Below are positions 40,717-49,881 of a DNA stretch of 64,000 bases, piece after piece. The position numbers were made by a program, and so were the translations under genes. Each line of letters starts with the position of its first letter. Position 1 is the stretch's first letter. The stretch is from positions 310,001-374,000 of the forward strand of contig JABARE010000001.1 in the NCBI GenBank assembly GCA_019187365.1. The letters are read 5' to 3'. The stretch is from Saprospiraceae bacterium (GTDB lineage: Bacteria; Bacteroidota; Bacteroidia; Chitinophagales; Saprospiraceae). Under the pieces are notes generated by a model that saw only the letters and a program-made list of their open reading frames with translations, did no database searches and was not told the origin of the DNA.

Positions 40717-42510
40717 TTACTCGTCCAGCTTGAGCACATCGAGAAATGCCTTTTGCGGAACGTCAATGGTGCCGATCTGGCGCATTTTCTTTTTGCCTTC
40801 CTTTTGCTTTTCCAGTAGTTTTCGCTTCCTGGAAATGTCTCCACCATAGCATTTTGCTGTGACGTCTTTTCGCATGGCGCTGATCGTTTCGCGAGCTATG
40901 ATCTTCCCACCAATGGCAGCCTGGATTGCAATGACAAACTGGTGTTTGGGTAGGATCTCTTTGAGTTTGGCACACATCCTTCGTCCAACTGATTCAGCCT
41001 TGGTGCGATGTACCAAGGCGGTCAATGCATCGACATTATCTCCGTTCAAGCGAATGTCAAGTTTTACGAGGTCTGACTTGCGATAATCGAGAGGATGATA
41101 ATCAAAGGAGGCATATCCCCTGGTCGAAGACTTAAGGCGATCGTAAAAGTCGAATACGATTTCAGCCAGCGGCATTTCAAACTGCAACTCGACGCGGTCA
41201 GTTGTCAGATAATGTTGCTTTTTGAGGATGCCCCTCTTGTCGAGGCAAAGCTTTATGATGGCGCCAATGTATTCGGGCTTGGTGATAATTTGTGCGGAAA
41301 TATAGGGCTCTTCAACGTATTGTATAAAATTGGGCTCCGGCAGGTCGTTTGGCGTATTGATCACCAAAAACTCGTCCTGCGTCGTTAGAGCATGATAGGA
41401 GACGTTGGGCACCGTGGTAATGACTTCCTGGTTGAATTCCCTTGAAAGTCGTTCCTGAATGATCTCCAGGTGCAACATACCCAAAAAGCCACACCGGAAA
41501 CCAAAACCCAGGGCCAGGGAGGTTTCCGGCTCGTAAATCAGCGAACTGTCGTTCAGTTTCAGCTTTTCCAGGCTGTCACGCAAATCTTCAAAATATTCAT
41601 TTTCAACCGGATAAATGCCGGCAAAGACCATCGGCTTCACCTCTTCAAACCCCTGAATGGCTTCAGAGCAAGGATTTTCGGCAAGGGTGATGGTATCCCC
41701 AACCTTGACGTCCTTTGCGTCTTTTATGCCCGTAATGACGTAGCCAACATCTCCGCATCCCATACTCTGCCTGGGGACGAGGTTCATCTTCAATATGCCT
41801 ATTTCCTCCGCAACATAGTCCTTTCCGGCATTGAAGAATCTGATTTTATCGCCCTTGCGCAGGGCGCCATTCAATATCCTGAAATACACAATAATGCCCC
41901 TGAAAGAATTGAATACCGAATCAAAGATCAAGGCCTGTAGTGGCCCGGTGGGATTGCCCTTGGGCGCAGGTATGCGAGCGACAATGGCAGAAAGCAGCTC
42001 TTCAACCCCCTGACCCGTCTTGCCACTGGCAAGCAGGATGGAGCTGCGGTCACAACCTATGAGGTCGATGATCTGGTCGCTTACCTGGTCGATCATGGCA
42101 CTTTCCATGTCGATCTTGTTGAGGATTGGAATAATCTCAAGGTCATGGTCAATGGCCATGTAAAGGTTAGAAATCGTTTGGGCCTGGATGCCCTGTGTCG
42201 CGTCAACCAGTAAAAGTGCCCCTTCACAGGCTGCAATTGACCTCGACACTTCGTAGCTGAAATCCACGTGCCCCGGGGTATCGATCAGGTTCAAAATGTA
42301 CTTCTTGCCGTCGAAGTGTTCGTATTCAAGTTGGATGGCATGGGCCTTGATCGTAATGCCTCGTTCGCGCTCGATGTCCATATCATCCAGGGCCTGTGCC
42401 TGCATATCCCTTGCTGAAATGGTCTTGGTATGCTCGAGCAGGCGATCTGACAGGGTGCTTTTCCCGTGATCGATGTGGGCGATAACACAAAAGTTCCGGA
42501 TGTGGTCCAT
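40717..42510 (-). CDS. lepA: Elongation factor 4 (LepA)
   Basis: A 597-residue ribosome-associated GTPase. The G-domain has [15 protein letters not shown] (P-loop), [21 protein letters not shown] and LNKIDM. LepA-specific regions include [16 protein letters not shown] and the unique C-terminal domain with [21 protein letters not shown]. LepA affects stalled elongation and 30S biogenesis. The usual partner lepB is in the window but 5 kb away. It diverges from a lipoprotein gene across 156 bases. Confidence 0.98.
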   Translation of the reverse strand: MDHIRNFCVIAHIDHGKSTLSDRLLEHTKTISARDMQAQALDDMDIERERGITIKAHAIQLEYEHFDGKKYILNLIDTPGHVDFSYEVSRSIAACEGALLLVDATQGIQAQTISNLYMAIDHDLEIIPILNKIDMESAMIDQVSDQIIDLIGCDRSSILLASGKTGQGVEELLSAIVARIPAPKGNPTGPLQALIFDSVFNSFRGIIVYFRILNGALRKGDKIRFFNAGKDYVAEEIGILKMNLVPRQSMGCGDVGYVITGIKDAKDVKVGDTITLAENPCSEAIQGFEEVKPMVFAGIYPVENEYFEDLRDSLEKLKLNDSSLIYEPETSLALGFGFRCGFLGMLHLEIIQERLSREFNQEVITTVPNVSYHALTTQDEFLVINTPNDLPEPNFIQYVEEPYISAQIITKPEYIGAIIKLCLDKRGILKKQHYLTTDRVELQFEMPLAEIVFDFYDRLKSSTRGYASFDYHPLDYRKSDLVKLDIRLNGDNVDALTALVHRTKAESVGRRMCAKLKEILPKHQFVIAIQAAIGGKIIARETISAMRKDVTAKCYGGDISRKRKLLEKQKEGKKKMRQIGTIDVPQKAFLDVLKLDE

Positions 42511-42599
42511 AGTGAAAAACTGCGCGAAAATACCTGAAATTTAGCGGTTAAGGCCAGGATTCCTCGTTTTTTGCCAGTTCCTGTCCCACACGACAAACC

Positions 42600-42629
42600 T
42601 GGGCGACGCCCAAAAGTTGCTCAGGCAAC
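42600..42629 (+). promoter_or_regulatory. Two adjacent dyads upstream of the 42667 lipoprotein gene
   Basis: TGGGCG-A-CGCCCA (42600-42612) is followed by GTTGC-TCAG-GCAAC (42616-42629), 37 bases before the ATG. The first has a one-base centre and suits a protein-binding palindrome. The second can form a small RNA hairpin. No T-run follows. Confidence 0.4.
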
Positions 42630-42666
42630 ATTCGGCTGGCTCAGTCGTTAGGCTAGTAGATAAAAA

Positions 42667-43455
42667 ATGCAAATATTCCATTGTTTTACTTTCGGCTTAA
42701 TGTGGGTGTTCTTGGGTTGTACCAAGCCCGAAGAAAACTTCATCCGCATCCCATCGGAGTTTCAGGTGTCGGTTGCCGAAGCCGTTCTTGAAGACGGTTC
42801 CCGCAGTTTGTATCTCGACCTTGCCTCCATCAGCGCAACCTATTGCCTGGGCGATTCCCTGGTATACAACACTGCATCCAACGGTTATGATTTCAATGTG
42901 AGCGTACTCGAATCCTTTAAAGCAAATGAGTGCCTTTCCAAACGTTTTTCACTTGACTGCCGCATTCAGTTAAAAGGATTTTCTGACAGCATGTTCCTGC
43001 ACATTGCTTTTGGAAAAGCTACCACTGCCCTGTTGTTGCTGACCGACAACCGGGACTTTTACAAACTGGAGTTGATCGACGGAACCGGACTGACGCTGAA
43101 AACCCCACAAACCCGGAAGATTCCTGACAAACTGTTATGGGGATATGCTTATGTGAAATCAACGGATCCGGCAAATGAGCAATTGTTGACAAAACTCGTT
43201 AAGGAGATTGAATACGACTGTACTACCCATTGGCTCCCCGAGGGTTTTTACTCATACTTTTATCTCGGTGCCGGAAATTCCATTACCTGGGTTGAAGATC
43301 CGGGGCTAGCTGGCGGCTATCGCAATTTTTATTACAGCTATTCCTGGAACGAGGTTGAGCTCGATCAATTTTTTCACAGCCTTGCTGAATCCTACGAAAG
43401 GTTGATTGGTTTCCACATCTGGACGTCAGACGGCAAGGTGTTTGTGCTTAAGTGA
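42667..43455 (+). CDS. Exported lipoprotein of unknown function
   Basis: A 262-residue protein with a hydrophobic N-terminus ending in a lipobox (VFLGC, Cys18), then TKPEEN. The mature part is rich in aromatic and beta-prone segments (YSYFYLGAGNSITWVEDPG, YRNFYYSYSWNEVELDQFF) without a motif I recognise. It stands alone between divergent lepA and the downstream threonine aldolase, with two tandem dyads in front of it. It is probably outer-membrane anchored. Confidence 0.75.
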   Translation: MQIFHCFTFGLMWVFLGCTKPEENFIRIPSEFQVSVAEAVLEDGSRSLYLDLASISATYCLGDSLVYNTASNGYDFNVSVLESFKANECLSKRFSLDCRIQLKGFSDSMFLHIAFGKATTALLLLTDNRDFYKLELIDGTGLTLKTPQTRKIPDKLLWGYAYVKSTDPANEQLLTKLVKEIEYDCTTHWLPEGFYSYFYLGAGNSITWVEDPGLAGGYRNFYYSYSWNEVELDQFFHSLAESYERLIGFHIWTSDGKVFVLK

Positions 43456-43495
43456 CACCCTCCTTTCATGCGTTAACTCTGCGGCGCACAATTTG

Positions 43496-43510
43496 AGGTA
43501 TTCAATACCT
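43496..43510. promoter_or_regulatory. Palindrome AGGTATT-C-AATACCT over the ltaE -7 box
   Basis: A perfect 7-bp inverted repeat with a single central base. Its right arm overlaps the first bases of the -7 box TACCTTTG. A protein bound here would block the promoter. Confidence 0.45.
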
Positions 43511-43513
43511 TTG
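43506..43513 (+). promoter_or_regulatory. -7 box TACCTTTG for threonine aldolase
   Basis: Exact TAnnTTTG, 46 bases before the ATG at 43560 and overlapped by the palindrome at 43496-43510. Confidence 0.55.
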
Positions 43514-43559
43514 TTGTTATGAATCTTGTACAGGTTTGCATTTCCTGCAACTCACCTTT

Positions 43560-44600
43560 ATGCTCCCAGAAATAAGGATCAACCTCATAAGCGATACAGT
43601 TACCCAACCAACGGAGGAAATGCTCGCTCAAATGATGTCTGCCAAGACCGGCGACGACGTCTTTCGCGAGGACCCCACCGTGAACGAACTCGAAGGTCGG
43701 ATGGCGGAAATTTTCAACAAGGAAGCTGGCCTTTTTTGTCCGTCGGGAACCATGACCAATCAGATTGCGATCAAAGTACATACCCAGCCACTCGACGAAA
43801 TGCTCTGCGACGTGAGCAGTCACGTTTACCAATACGAGCTTGGGGGGTATGCCTTCCACAGTGGCATTGCCGTTACGCCCATTCATTCCCCCAAAGGCAA
43901 ACTCAGTCCTGAAATGTTATCTGAGCACATCAGGCCTGCGCAGGACTGGTTCCCAAACACCCGCCTCGTTGTGGTCGAAAACACCGGTAATAGGGCCGGA
44001 GGCCTTTTTTATACTCTGGGTGAACTCAAAGAAATTTCTGCTTTTTGCAGTTCGTCCGGACTTAGCCTGCATCTCGACGGAGCCAGAATTTTTAACGCCA
44101 TGGTGGCTGGCGGTTATGGGGGAAAGGAAGTTGGTCCGTTGATGGATTCAATTTCCGTATGCCTTTCAAAAGGGTTGGGTGCGCCTGTCGGATCTGTGCT
44201 TCTTGGCACTGCAGAATTTATTGCCCGCGCCCGAAAAATTCGCAAGGTAATGGGAGGCGGAATGCGGCAGGCTGGAATACTGGCCGCAGCCGGCCTGTAC
44301 GCACTCGATCACCACATCGAACGGCTACGCGATGATCATCGGCGCGCTAGTAAACTACGGGAAAGCCTGCTAAAGTGTTCGTATGTGCATTCCGTCAAGG
44401 ATGCACCAACCAATATTCTCATCTTTGAATTGGAGGAGGCACTTGATACAGCCTCATTTCTGCAACAGCTCCGGCTGCATGGCATACAAGCTTCGGCCTT
44501 CGGCCGTCAATCAATTCGTTTTGTAACCCATCTGGACCTCTCCGATGAAATGATAGAAGAGGTGTGTCATGTTCTCGAAAACGGGATTCTGGTTCCCTGA
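43560..44600 (+). CDS. ltaE: Low-specificity L-threonine aldolase
   Basis: A 346-residue fold-type I PLP enzyme cleaving threonine to glycine and acetaldehyde. Landmarks are NLISDTVTQPTEEML at the N-terminus, GDDVFREDPTVNELE, FCPSGTMTNQIA, LHLDGARIFNA (Asp for the PLP ring) and the Schiff-base lysine in CLSKGLGAPVGSVL. The C-terminal small domain ends SIRFVTHLDLSDE. The ATG at 43560 matches the family start; an in-frame TTG at 43536 is less likely. It is convergent with the bifunctional nuclease gene, two bases apart. Confidence 0.93.
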   Translation: MLPEIRINLISDTVTQPTEEMLAQMMSAKTGDDVFREDPTVNELEGRMAEIFNKEAGLFCPSGTMTNQIAIKVHTQPLDEMLCDVSSHVYQYELGGYAFHSGIAVTPIHSPKGKLSPEMLSEHIRPAQDWFPNTRLVVVENTGNRAGGLFYTLGELKEISAFCSSSGLSLHLDGARIFNAMVAGGYGGKEVGPLMDSISVCLSKGLGAPVGSVLLGTAEFIARARKIRKVMGGGMRQAGILAAAGLYALDHHIERLRDDHRRASKLRESLLKCSYVHSVKDAPTNILIFELEEALDTASFLQQLRLHGIQASAFGRQSIRFVTHLDLSDEMIEEVCHVLENGILVP

Positions 44601-44602
44601 AC

Positions 44603-45193
44603 TTATTTGCGACGGTTAATTTCGTCGCGAATGCGTGCGGCTTTCTCGTAATTTTCTTCCTCCAACACTTTCTGAAGCATTGCTTCCAGCTCCTGAACGC
44701 TGTAGTTGCTGAATGGTTTTGCAGGCTCTTCCTTCTTTTCAACTATTTGCGCAGCCTCCTCCTCTGATTCATCTAAAACGACCCCAGCTGCTTCCATGAT
44801 AAACTCATAGGTGTAAATAGGGCAGTCAAAACGAACCGCCAACGCGAGTGCATCGGAGGTTCGGGAATCGATCTTAAGCACTTCTCCATCCTTTTCGCAA
44901 ATCAGTTGAGAATAAAAAATGCCATCGACGAGGTTGTTGATGACGATTTCTTTGATCTCGATGCCGAAAGATGACAAGGCATTTTTAAACAAGTCATGCG
45001 TGAGCGGGCGGTTTGGTGTCATGCGTTCAAGTACGACGGCAATGGCTTGAGCTTCATACCCACCGATCACTATAGGCAGCCGCCGGTTGCCTTCCAGTTC
45101 ACCCAGCACGATTGCATAGTTCTGCGACTGCGATACGCTATGCGAAAGAGCGGTTATCTCCAGTTCAACAATTTTATTTTCCTGCCCAGCCAT
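44603..45193 (-). CDS. Bifunctional nuclease-domain (DUF151) protein with UVR motif
   Basis: A 196-residue cytoplasmic protein. Residues 5-135 are the bifunctional nuclease (BFN/DUF151) fold: YAIVLGELEGNRRLPIVIG, EAQAIAVVLERM, RPLTHDLFKN, IDSRTSDALALAVRFDCPI. Residues 155-195 form a UvrB/UvrC-like helical hairpin (LEAMLQKVLEEENYEKAARI). The two-domain form is common in Bacteroidota; its physiological role is unclear. It lies six bases after etfA and is probably the third gene of etfB-etfA-bfn. Confidence 0.92.
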   Translation of the reverse strand: MAGQENKIVELEITALSHSVSQSQNYAIVLGELEGNRRLPIVIGGYEAQAIAVVLERMTPNRPLTHDLFKNALSSFGIEIKEIVINNLVDGIFYSQLICEKDGEVLKIDSRTSDALALAVRFDCPIYTYEFIMEAAGVVLDESEEEAAQIVEKKEEPAKPFSNYSVQELEAMLQKVLEEENYEKAARIRDEINRRK

Positions 45194-45199
45194 GTATGC

Positions 45200-46156
45200 T
45201 TATTGACCGTTTTGAATGGCTTGTATGAGTTTGGGGACGACCTCAAAAAGATCACCGCAGACACCATAGTCAGCCGCTTTAAAAAACGGAGCTTCCGGAT
45301 CTTTGTTGATAACAATGATCGTGCGCGAATTGTTAACACCGGCCAGATGCTGAATGGCACCTGAAATTCCAATAGCAATGTACACTTTGGGGCGAATGGC
45401 TGTTCCGGTTTGACCGACGTGTTCATGGTGAGGCCGCCACCCGGCATCCGCCACTGGTCTGGAGCAGGCCGTTCCCGCATGGAGCAATTCTGCCAGTGAT
45501 TCTACCAAACCCCAATTCGCTGGGTCCTTGAGCCCTCTGCCTCCGGAAACGACGACGTCGGCTTCAGTAAGAGGGGTTTTTCCGGAAGACATCCTATGTT
45601 CAACCACCTGCATGCGCGCATCAATGGTAAGTGGGCCCAATTCAATGTACTCCGGGGAGTTTGGGTCCTGCCCCTGCTTTACTCCGTAAGCCTTTGGAAG
45701 GATAGCCACCAGGCCGATCTCTGAATGAATAGCACACCAGGCATAGGCCTTTCCAGAAAAGACGCTTTTCTTGTAAAGCGCCTTCCCTTCTGCCCACTCA
45801 AATCCACAAACGTTTGAAACGAGTCCGGCGTTCAGACGAATAGCCAATTGGCCTCCAAGGGCCTTACCAAGACTGTTGTAACTAAAAATGATGCGTTCCG
45901 GTGTAGACTTCCCAGCCAGTGCCGTCATGGCGGCCAGGTATTCCTCGACCCTTGCATTGTCGCCCGCTGCAGGAAAAGTATACACGCTCCGGAGATTATA
46001 GGCGTGAAGCGATTTATCCTGCAATCCATCCGGCACAAGCGCTACCAGATCCTTTCCACCCTTCCGGGCAAGATCATCCGCAAAACTCAGAGCCTCCAGA
46101 CTGCTGCTGGTAAGCATTCCCGACTTGTGATCGCAAACAACTACATGCATTCCCAT
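45200..46156 (-). CDS. etfA: Electron transfer flavoprotein, alpha subunit
   Basis: A 318-residue FAD-binding subunit. The N-terminal domain pairs with EtfB. The C-terminal FAD domain has VVVSGGRGLKDPANW and the signature RPKVYIAIGISGAIQHLAG, then IIVINKDPEAPFFKAADYGV. It takes electrons from acyl-CoA dehydrogenases and passes them to a membrane quinone reductase. Its ATG overlaps the etfB stop by one base (TAATG), and the bifunctional nuclease gene follows after six bases. Confidence 0.97.
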   Translation of the reverse strand: MGMHVVVCDHKSGMLTSSSLEALSFADDLARKGGKDLVALVPDGLQDKSLHAYNLRSVYTFPAAGDNARVEEYLAAMTALAGKSTPERIIFSYNSLGKALGGQLAIRLNAGLVSNVCGFEWAEGKALYKKSVFSGKAYAWCAIHSEIGLVAILPKAYGVKQGQDPNSPEYIELGPLTIDARMQVVEHRMSSGKTPLTEADVVVSGGRGLKDPANWGLVESLAELLHAGTACSRPVADAGWRPHHEHVGQTGTAIRPKVYIAIGISGAIQHLAGVNNSRTIIVINKDPEAPFFKAADYGVCGDLFEVVPKLIQAIQNGQ

Positions 46157-46896
46157 TAGATTAACTTCAGATCGTTTTTCAATACGTTTACCAGCTCATG
46201 AATGTCGTCCGGAGCGATCATTCTGACACCCTGTTTCTCCTGGGGCAATTCGTAACGGACCACTTCTGTCAATGCAGAGATGGATGAGGCAGGCAATACC
46301 TCGAGTGGTTTTTTCTTGGCGTCGATGATGCCCTTCATATTGGGGATGCGCTGTTCAGCCAGACCCTTTGCAGCAGAAATAACCGCAGGTGGTCTCACCT
46401 CCACAATCTGAGTACCGCCTTCAATGTCCGTGCTGCAACGCAATATGCCATCGGCAAAGTCGAGCTTAGAACAAAGGGATACAAAGGGCAGATTGAGCAA
46501 TGCAGCCAGCATTGAACCCATTTCTGAACTATTGTAATCGATGGTCTCCTTTCCGGTAAAAATGATATCATATCCTCTATCTTCCGCAAACCGGGCAATC
46601 TGCTCTGCTACTGACCGGGTTTCCGGCTCCGGGTCATCGATGCGAAAGGCTGCATCGGCACCAATGGCCAGCGCCTTTCGAATCAACATTTCGGATGCTG
46701 ATGACCCAACGTGAACGACGTCGACCTGTCCGCCCAGGGCGTCGCGCAACTCAATGGCACGCACCAAAGCGTACCACTCGTCGTAAGGGTTGAGAATGAA
46801 TTGAACACCTTCTTCAGAAAATTTCACTCCTGCTGCGTCAAATGCGATGCGCGCCGTAGTATCGGCCGTTTTGCTCAGGCAGACCAACAATTTCAT
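46156..46896 (-). CDS. etfB: Electron transfer flavoprotein, beta subunit
   Basis: A 246-residue subunit. Landmarks are MKLLVCLSKTADTTARI at the start, FILNPYDEWYALVRAIEL, IIFTGKETIDYNSSEMG (AMP/adenine region) and the recognition-loop-like PPAVISAAKGLAEQRIPNMKGI. Together with EtfA it forms the soluble ETF heterodimer. The start at 46896 is set by the family N-terminus; an upstream in-frame start would include the -7 box. It diverges from a small TPR gene. Confidence 0.96.
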   Translation of the reverse strand: MKLLVCLSKTADTTARIAFDAAGVKFSEEGVQFILNPYDEWYALVRAIELRDALGGQVDVVHVGSSASEMLIRKALAIGADAAFRIDDPEPETRSVAEQIARFAEDRGYDIIFTGKETIDYNSSEMGSMLAALLNLPFVSLCSKLDFADGILRCSTDIEGGTQIVEVRPPAVISAAKGLAEQRIPNMKGIIDAKKKPLEVLPASSISALTEVVRYELPQEKQGVRMIAPDDIHELVNVLKNDLKLI

Positions 46897-46914
46897 CGAT
46901 TTCTCAATTTGCCG

Positions 46915-46922
46915 CAAAGATA
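46915..46922 (-). promoter_or_regulatory. -7 box TATCTTTG for etfB-etfA-bfn
   Basis: Exact TAnnTTTG on the minus strand, 18 bases before the etfB ATG. Immediately next to it on the plus strand is TATATTTA (46923-46930), a one-mismatch box for the TPR gene, so the two promoters are back to back. Confidence 0.6.
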
Positions 46923-46959
46923 TATATTTACCGATAAGAAGCACCAGACATCAAGCCCT

Positions 46960-47274
46960 ATGGATCGCCGGCAGGCACTGCTCAACTTATTGAAAGACAG
47001 TCCAGATGACGCCTTTCTTCTCTTCGCCCTGGCCAAGCAATGCGAGTCAGAGCACCAAATACAGGAGGCCCTGGAACTCTATGAGAAGCTATCCAAGCAC
47101 CATCCGGATTACATTGGTTTGTACTACCATTACGGTAAGCTTTTGGGCGCTTTGGAAAGGACTCCCGAAGCGGAAGGGATTTTCAGAGAAGGAATTGAAC
47201 GTGCCACAGCACAAGGAGATTTTCATGCAACTGCGGAACTAAGAGGTGCCCTAGAGGAATTGGATTGCTCATAA
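46960..47274 (+). CDS. Small TPR protein
   Basis: A 104-residue cytoplasmic protein made of two to three tetratricopeptide repeats: DDAFLLFALAKQCESEHQIQ, then ALELYEKLSKHHPDYIGLYYHYGKLL, then TPEAEGIFREGIERAT. Such proteins act as binding scaffolds; no partner can be named. The frame is open far upstream, but that part is antisense to etfB. The ATG at 46960 follows the divergent promoter region. It ends 12 bases from convergent dapF. Confidence 0.82.
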   Translation: MDRRQALLNLLKDSPDDAFLLFALAKQCESEHQIQEALELYEKLSKHHPDYIGLYYHYGKLLGALERTPEAEGIFREGIERATAQGDFHATAELRGALEELDCS

Positions 47275-47286
47275 AGAGGAGGGTAT

Positions 47287-48066
47287 TTACAAAATGTAAA
47301 ACCCTGAATAGACGCACTTTGCAGGTCCCACGAGCTCGACACCCTGTGCCATCAAATCGGAAAGTTGCATGGTCACTTCAAGCTGACCGCCTTTTGCCCT
47401 GACCGGAGTCCGGATCGTGCCCCTGATACCGCGTTCCAGGTTATCGGCAAGGGCCGTTGCAACGATGCCCGTTCCGCAGGCCAGAGTCTCCGCCTCTACG
47501 CCGCGTTCGTAAGTGGCGATGCGCAATCCCGAGTCGTCCTGATCAAAAAAATTTACGTTGACGCCTTCAATCCCGAAAAGATCTCGCAGCCTCCTACCTT
47601 CTTTAGCGAGATCAATTTCCCATGGATTTGCAGATCTGACAACGAGGTGAGGAGAGCCACTGTCGACAAAAAAGCCTTCGCTCAGGTATTTCCAGGAGTG
47701 CATATCGCACATGCTCACTCCTATTCGACCGGCAGCCACCCATCCCCGGTGCATTCCGTCGAATGCGCGAAAACTCAAGTGCTGTTTTCCTTGTTTACCA
47801 GATATATACGCAACCGCTGCCCGTGCACCATTCCCGCAGAAACTGGAAGGACGACCGTCAGAATTGAAATACAGCATTTCAAAATCCGCCTCCGGGCTGG
47901 ATCGGAGTACCAGTATGCCATCAGCCCCTGCACCGAAATGCCGGTCGCACATCCTGCTCAGCAGGGAAACGTCCTGGGTGTCGATGCCAGCGTGCTCTAA
48001 AAAATCGAGCAAAATAAAATCATTGCCCGCCGCTTCATATTTTTCAAAAGGGAGCGTGCGTTTCAT
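47287..48066 (-). CDS. dapF: Diaminopimelate epimerase
   Basis: A 259-residue cofactor-independent racemase converting LL- to meso-diaminopimelate for lysine and peptidoglycan. The two catalytic cysteines are present: Cys77 in SSFCGNGARA and Cys197 in LACGTGIVATAL. Other landmarks are KYEAAGNDFILL at the N-terminus and DSGSPHLVV in the middle. The ATG at 48066 fits the family; an in-frame upstream codon adds five residues. It diverges from htrA, with a one-mismatch -7 box (TATTCTTG) five bases upstream. Confidence 0.96.
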   Translation of the reverse strand: MKRTLPFEKYEAAGNDFILLDFLEHAGIDTQDVSLLSRMCDRHFGAGADGILVLRSSPEADFEMLYFNSDGRPSSFCGNGARAAVAYISGKQGKQHLSFRAFDGMHRGWVAAGRIGVSMCDMHSWKYLSEGFFVDSGSPHLVVRSANPWEIDLAKEGRRLRDLFGIEGVNVNFFDQDDSGLRIATYERGVEAETLACGTGIVATALADNLERGIRGTIRTPVRAKGGQLEVTMQLSDLMAQGVELVGPAKCVYSGFYIL

Positions 48067-48144
48067 ATGGCAAGAATACACATTCTTCGCTGCAAGGCAC
48101 AGTTTTTGCAGTTCCTTAATTTATTAAAATGATTAATAATACGT

Positions 48145-49596
48145 ATGTCGCTAAGAGTTAGTGTTTTAATAGCAATTTTGGCAATGCTTGTCTCGGCCGC
48201 AACCAGCTGGTTCGTGCTTAGAGCGTCGAAGGACTTCTATGGCATAGAAGGACACCGGATTGGAGGTGGGTCCTTGGTCGTGGAGACATCAGAAACCCAG
48301 TCCATGCCTTGGCCGTTGTCAGTCGGAGCCCCGGCAGCTGCGGGTCTGCCAGACTTTGTTCTGGCCGCATCGCGCTCGACCCCGGCCGTAGTATTTATTG
48401 AGAGTACTACAGAATCTGACGAAACCGTATTCTTTATGCCCAGAACGGGCGTTTCTACGGGTTCCGGGGTTCTGATCAGTCCGGATGGGCACATCGCAAC
48501 GAACAACCATGTTGTAGAAAAAAGCAAGAGATTGCGCGTTGTATTAAACGATAACCGGGAATTTGAAGCAAAGTGGATTGGTTCCGACCCTACAACGGAC
48601 CTTGCATTGCTGAAGATCGAAGGCGACCAGCTTCCCTACCTGAGATTTGGCAATTCAGATTCTGCCCAGGTTGGAGAATGGGTGCTCGCGGTCGGAAATC
48701 CGTTGAGGTTGCAATCTACGGTCACTGCAGGAATCATTTCCGCAAAAGCCCGCAACATCAACATTCTCAACCATCAAAAATACCGCATAGAATCCTTTAT
48801 TCAGACGGACGCAGCCGTCAATCCCGGTAACAGTGGCGGGGCACTGGTCAACCGGTCGGGAGAGCTCATTGGCATCAATACCGCCATTCTCAGCCAGACC
48901 GGACGTTACGAAGGATACTCCTTTTCCATTCCCTCTAACCTCGTCAAAAAGGTCATTTTTGATATCAGGGACTACGGCACGGTTCAAAGAGGTTTGTTGG
49001 GTGTTGTGATTGAGGAACTCGATGATCAGCGAGCCAAGGCGTACGGTCTGACAAAAGTCGAGGGCGTGTTGATTACCAGTACAACACCGGGAGGAGCGGC
49101 GGCTGAAGCCGGTCTCAAGGCTGAAGACATCATCCTCAACGTAGATGGGCGTGCGATCAAATCTGTGCCCGAGCTGCAGGAAATTATCGGCAGGATGCGC
49201 CCGGGTGTCAAGGTCAGGCTTGGTTATTGGCGCAACAATAAGCGAATGGACACAGATGCCGTATTGAAGAATCACGTCAATTCAGTATCGGCCATCATGA
49301 CCAGCCAGGACCCCCTGTTCCTTGAACTCGGAATGGAGGTAAGGGACCTGACTCCGGAAGAATCTTTACAATTGAAACGCAAGGGTGTGAAGGTGACCAG
49401 CATTTACTCAAACAGCATCATCGAAGCGACCAACATGGCACCAGATTACATCATCACCTCAGCAAACGGGAAACGCATTCGAACAACAGAAGAACTTTTG
49501 AAAGAATTACAGGATTCAGGGAACGAAGTGGTGCTCAACGGGTTTTACGAAAATTACGAAGGAAATTATCCATACCGATTCTACCTGAGCCGCTAA
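48145..49596 (+). CDS. HtrA/DegQ-type periplasmic serine protease
   Basis: A 483-residue envelope protease/chaperone. The N-terminus is a signal peptide or membrane anchor (4-26). The trypsin-like triad is His122 in TNNHVV, Asp152 in PTTDLALLK and Ser230 in NPGNSGGAL. Two PDZ domains follow (about 280-380 and 390-475; the first has GLLGVVIEELDDQ and PGGAAAEAGLKAED). It handles misfolded exported proteins. It is divergent from dapF across 78 AT-rich bases that contain ATTAA-aatga-TTAAT but no exact -7 box. Confidence 0.95.
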   Translation: MSLRVSVLIAILAMLVSAATSWFVLRASKDFYGIEGHRIGGGSLVVETSETQSMPWPLSVGAPAAAGLPDFVLAASRSTPAVVFIESTTESDETVFFMPRTGVSTGSGVLISPDGHIATNNHVVEKSKRLRVVLNDNREFEAKWIGSDPTTDLALLKIEGDQLPYLRFGNSDSAQVGEWVLAVGNPLRLQSTVTAGIISAKARNINILNHQKYRIESFIQTDAAVNPGNSGGALVNRSGELIGINTAILSQTGRYEGYSFSIPSNLVKKVIFDIRDYGTVQRGLLGVVIEELDDQRAKAYGLTKVEGVLITSTTPGGAAAEAGLKAEDIILNVDGRAIKSVPELQEIIGRMRPGVKVRLGYWRNNKRMDTDAVLKNHVNSVSAIMTSQDPLFLELGMEVRDLTPEESLQLKRKGVKVTSIYSNSIIEATNMAPDYIITSANGKRIRTTEELLKELQDSGNEVVLNGFYENYEGNYPYRFYLSR

Positions 49597-49881
49597 CAAA
49601 ACATACCCGAAAGAACGCATCCTGCCTGTAATTTTTTCGTTGCTGAACCCTGGTTAGCCTGAATCGGACAGCTTGCGAATGCCACTTTAGGTATACCTGT
49701 AGCGGGTAGAATGGGGTTTGAGTTGTTTCAATCTCGCTGCCATGCATTATTTTTGGCGCAATGAACCCGAACGGGAACCTAAAAACGAGAATCCGTCATT
49801 CTGAACAAGCTTTAAGATGGATTCCGAGCGCACGATATGTACCACTCAACCTTATGAAGACACCAACCAGCCTTTGAAACG
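49597..49881. other. Intergenic region between htrA and the carboxylase gene
   Basis: 285 bases with no gene I can support. It contains TATTTTTG (49748-49755), an exact TAnnTTTG that would give the carboxylase gene a leader of about 120 bases. No terminator with a clear stem was found after htrA. Confidence 0.45.

Noticed and set aside
47365..48000. 211-codon plus-strand frame inside dapF
   Set aside because: Antisense shadow of dapF, whose catalytic cysteines and family length are certain.
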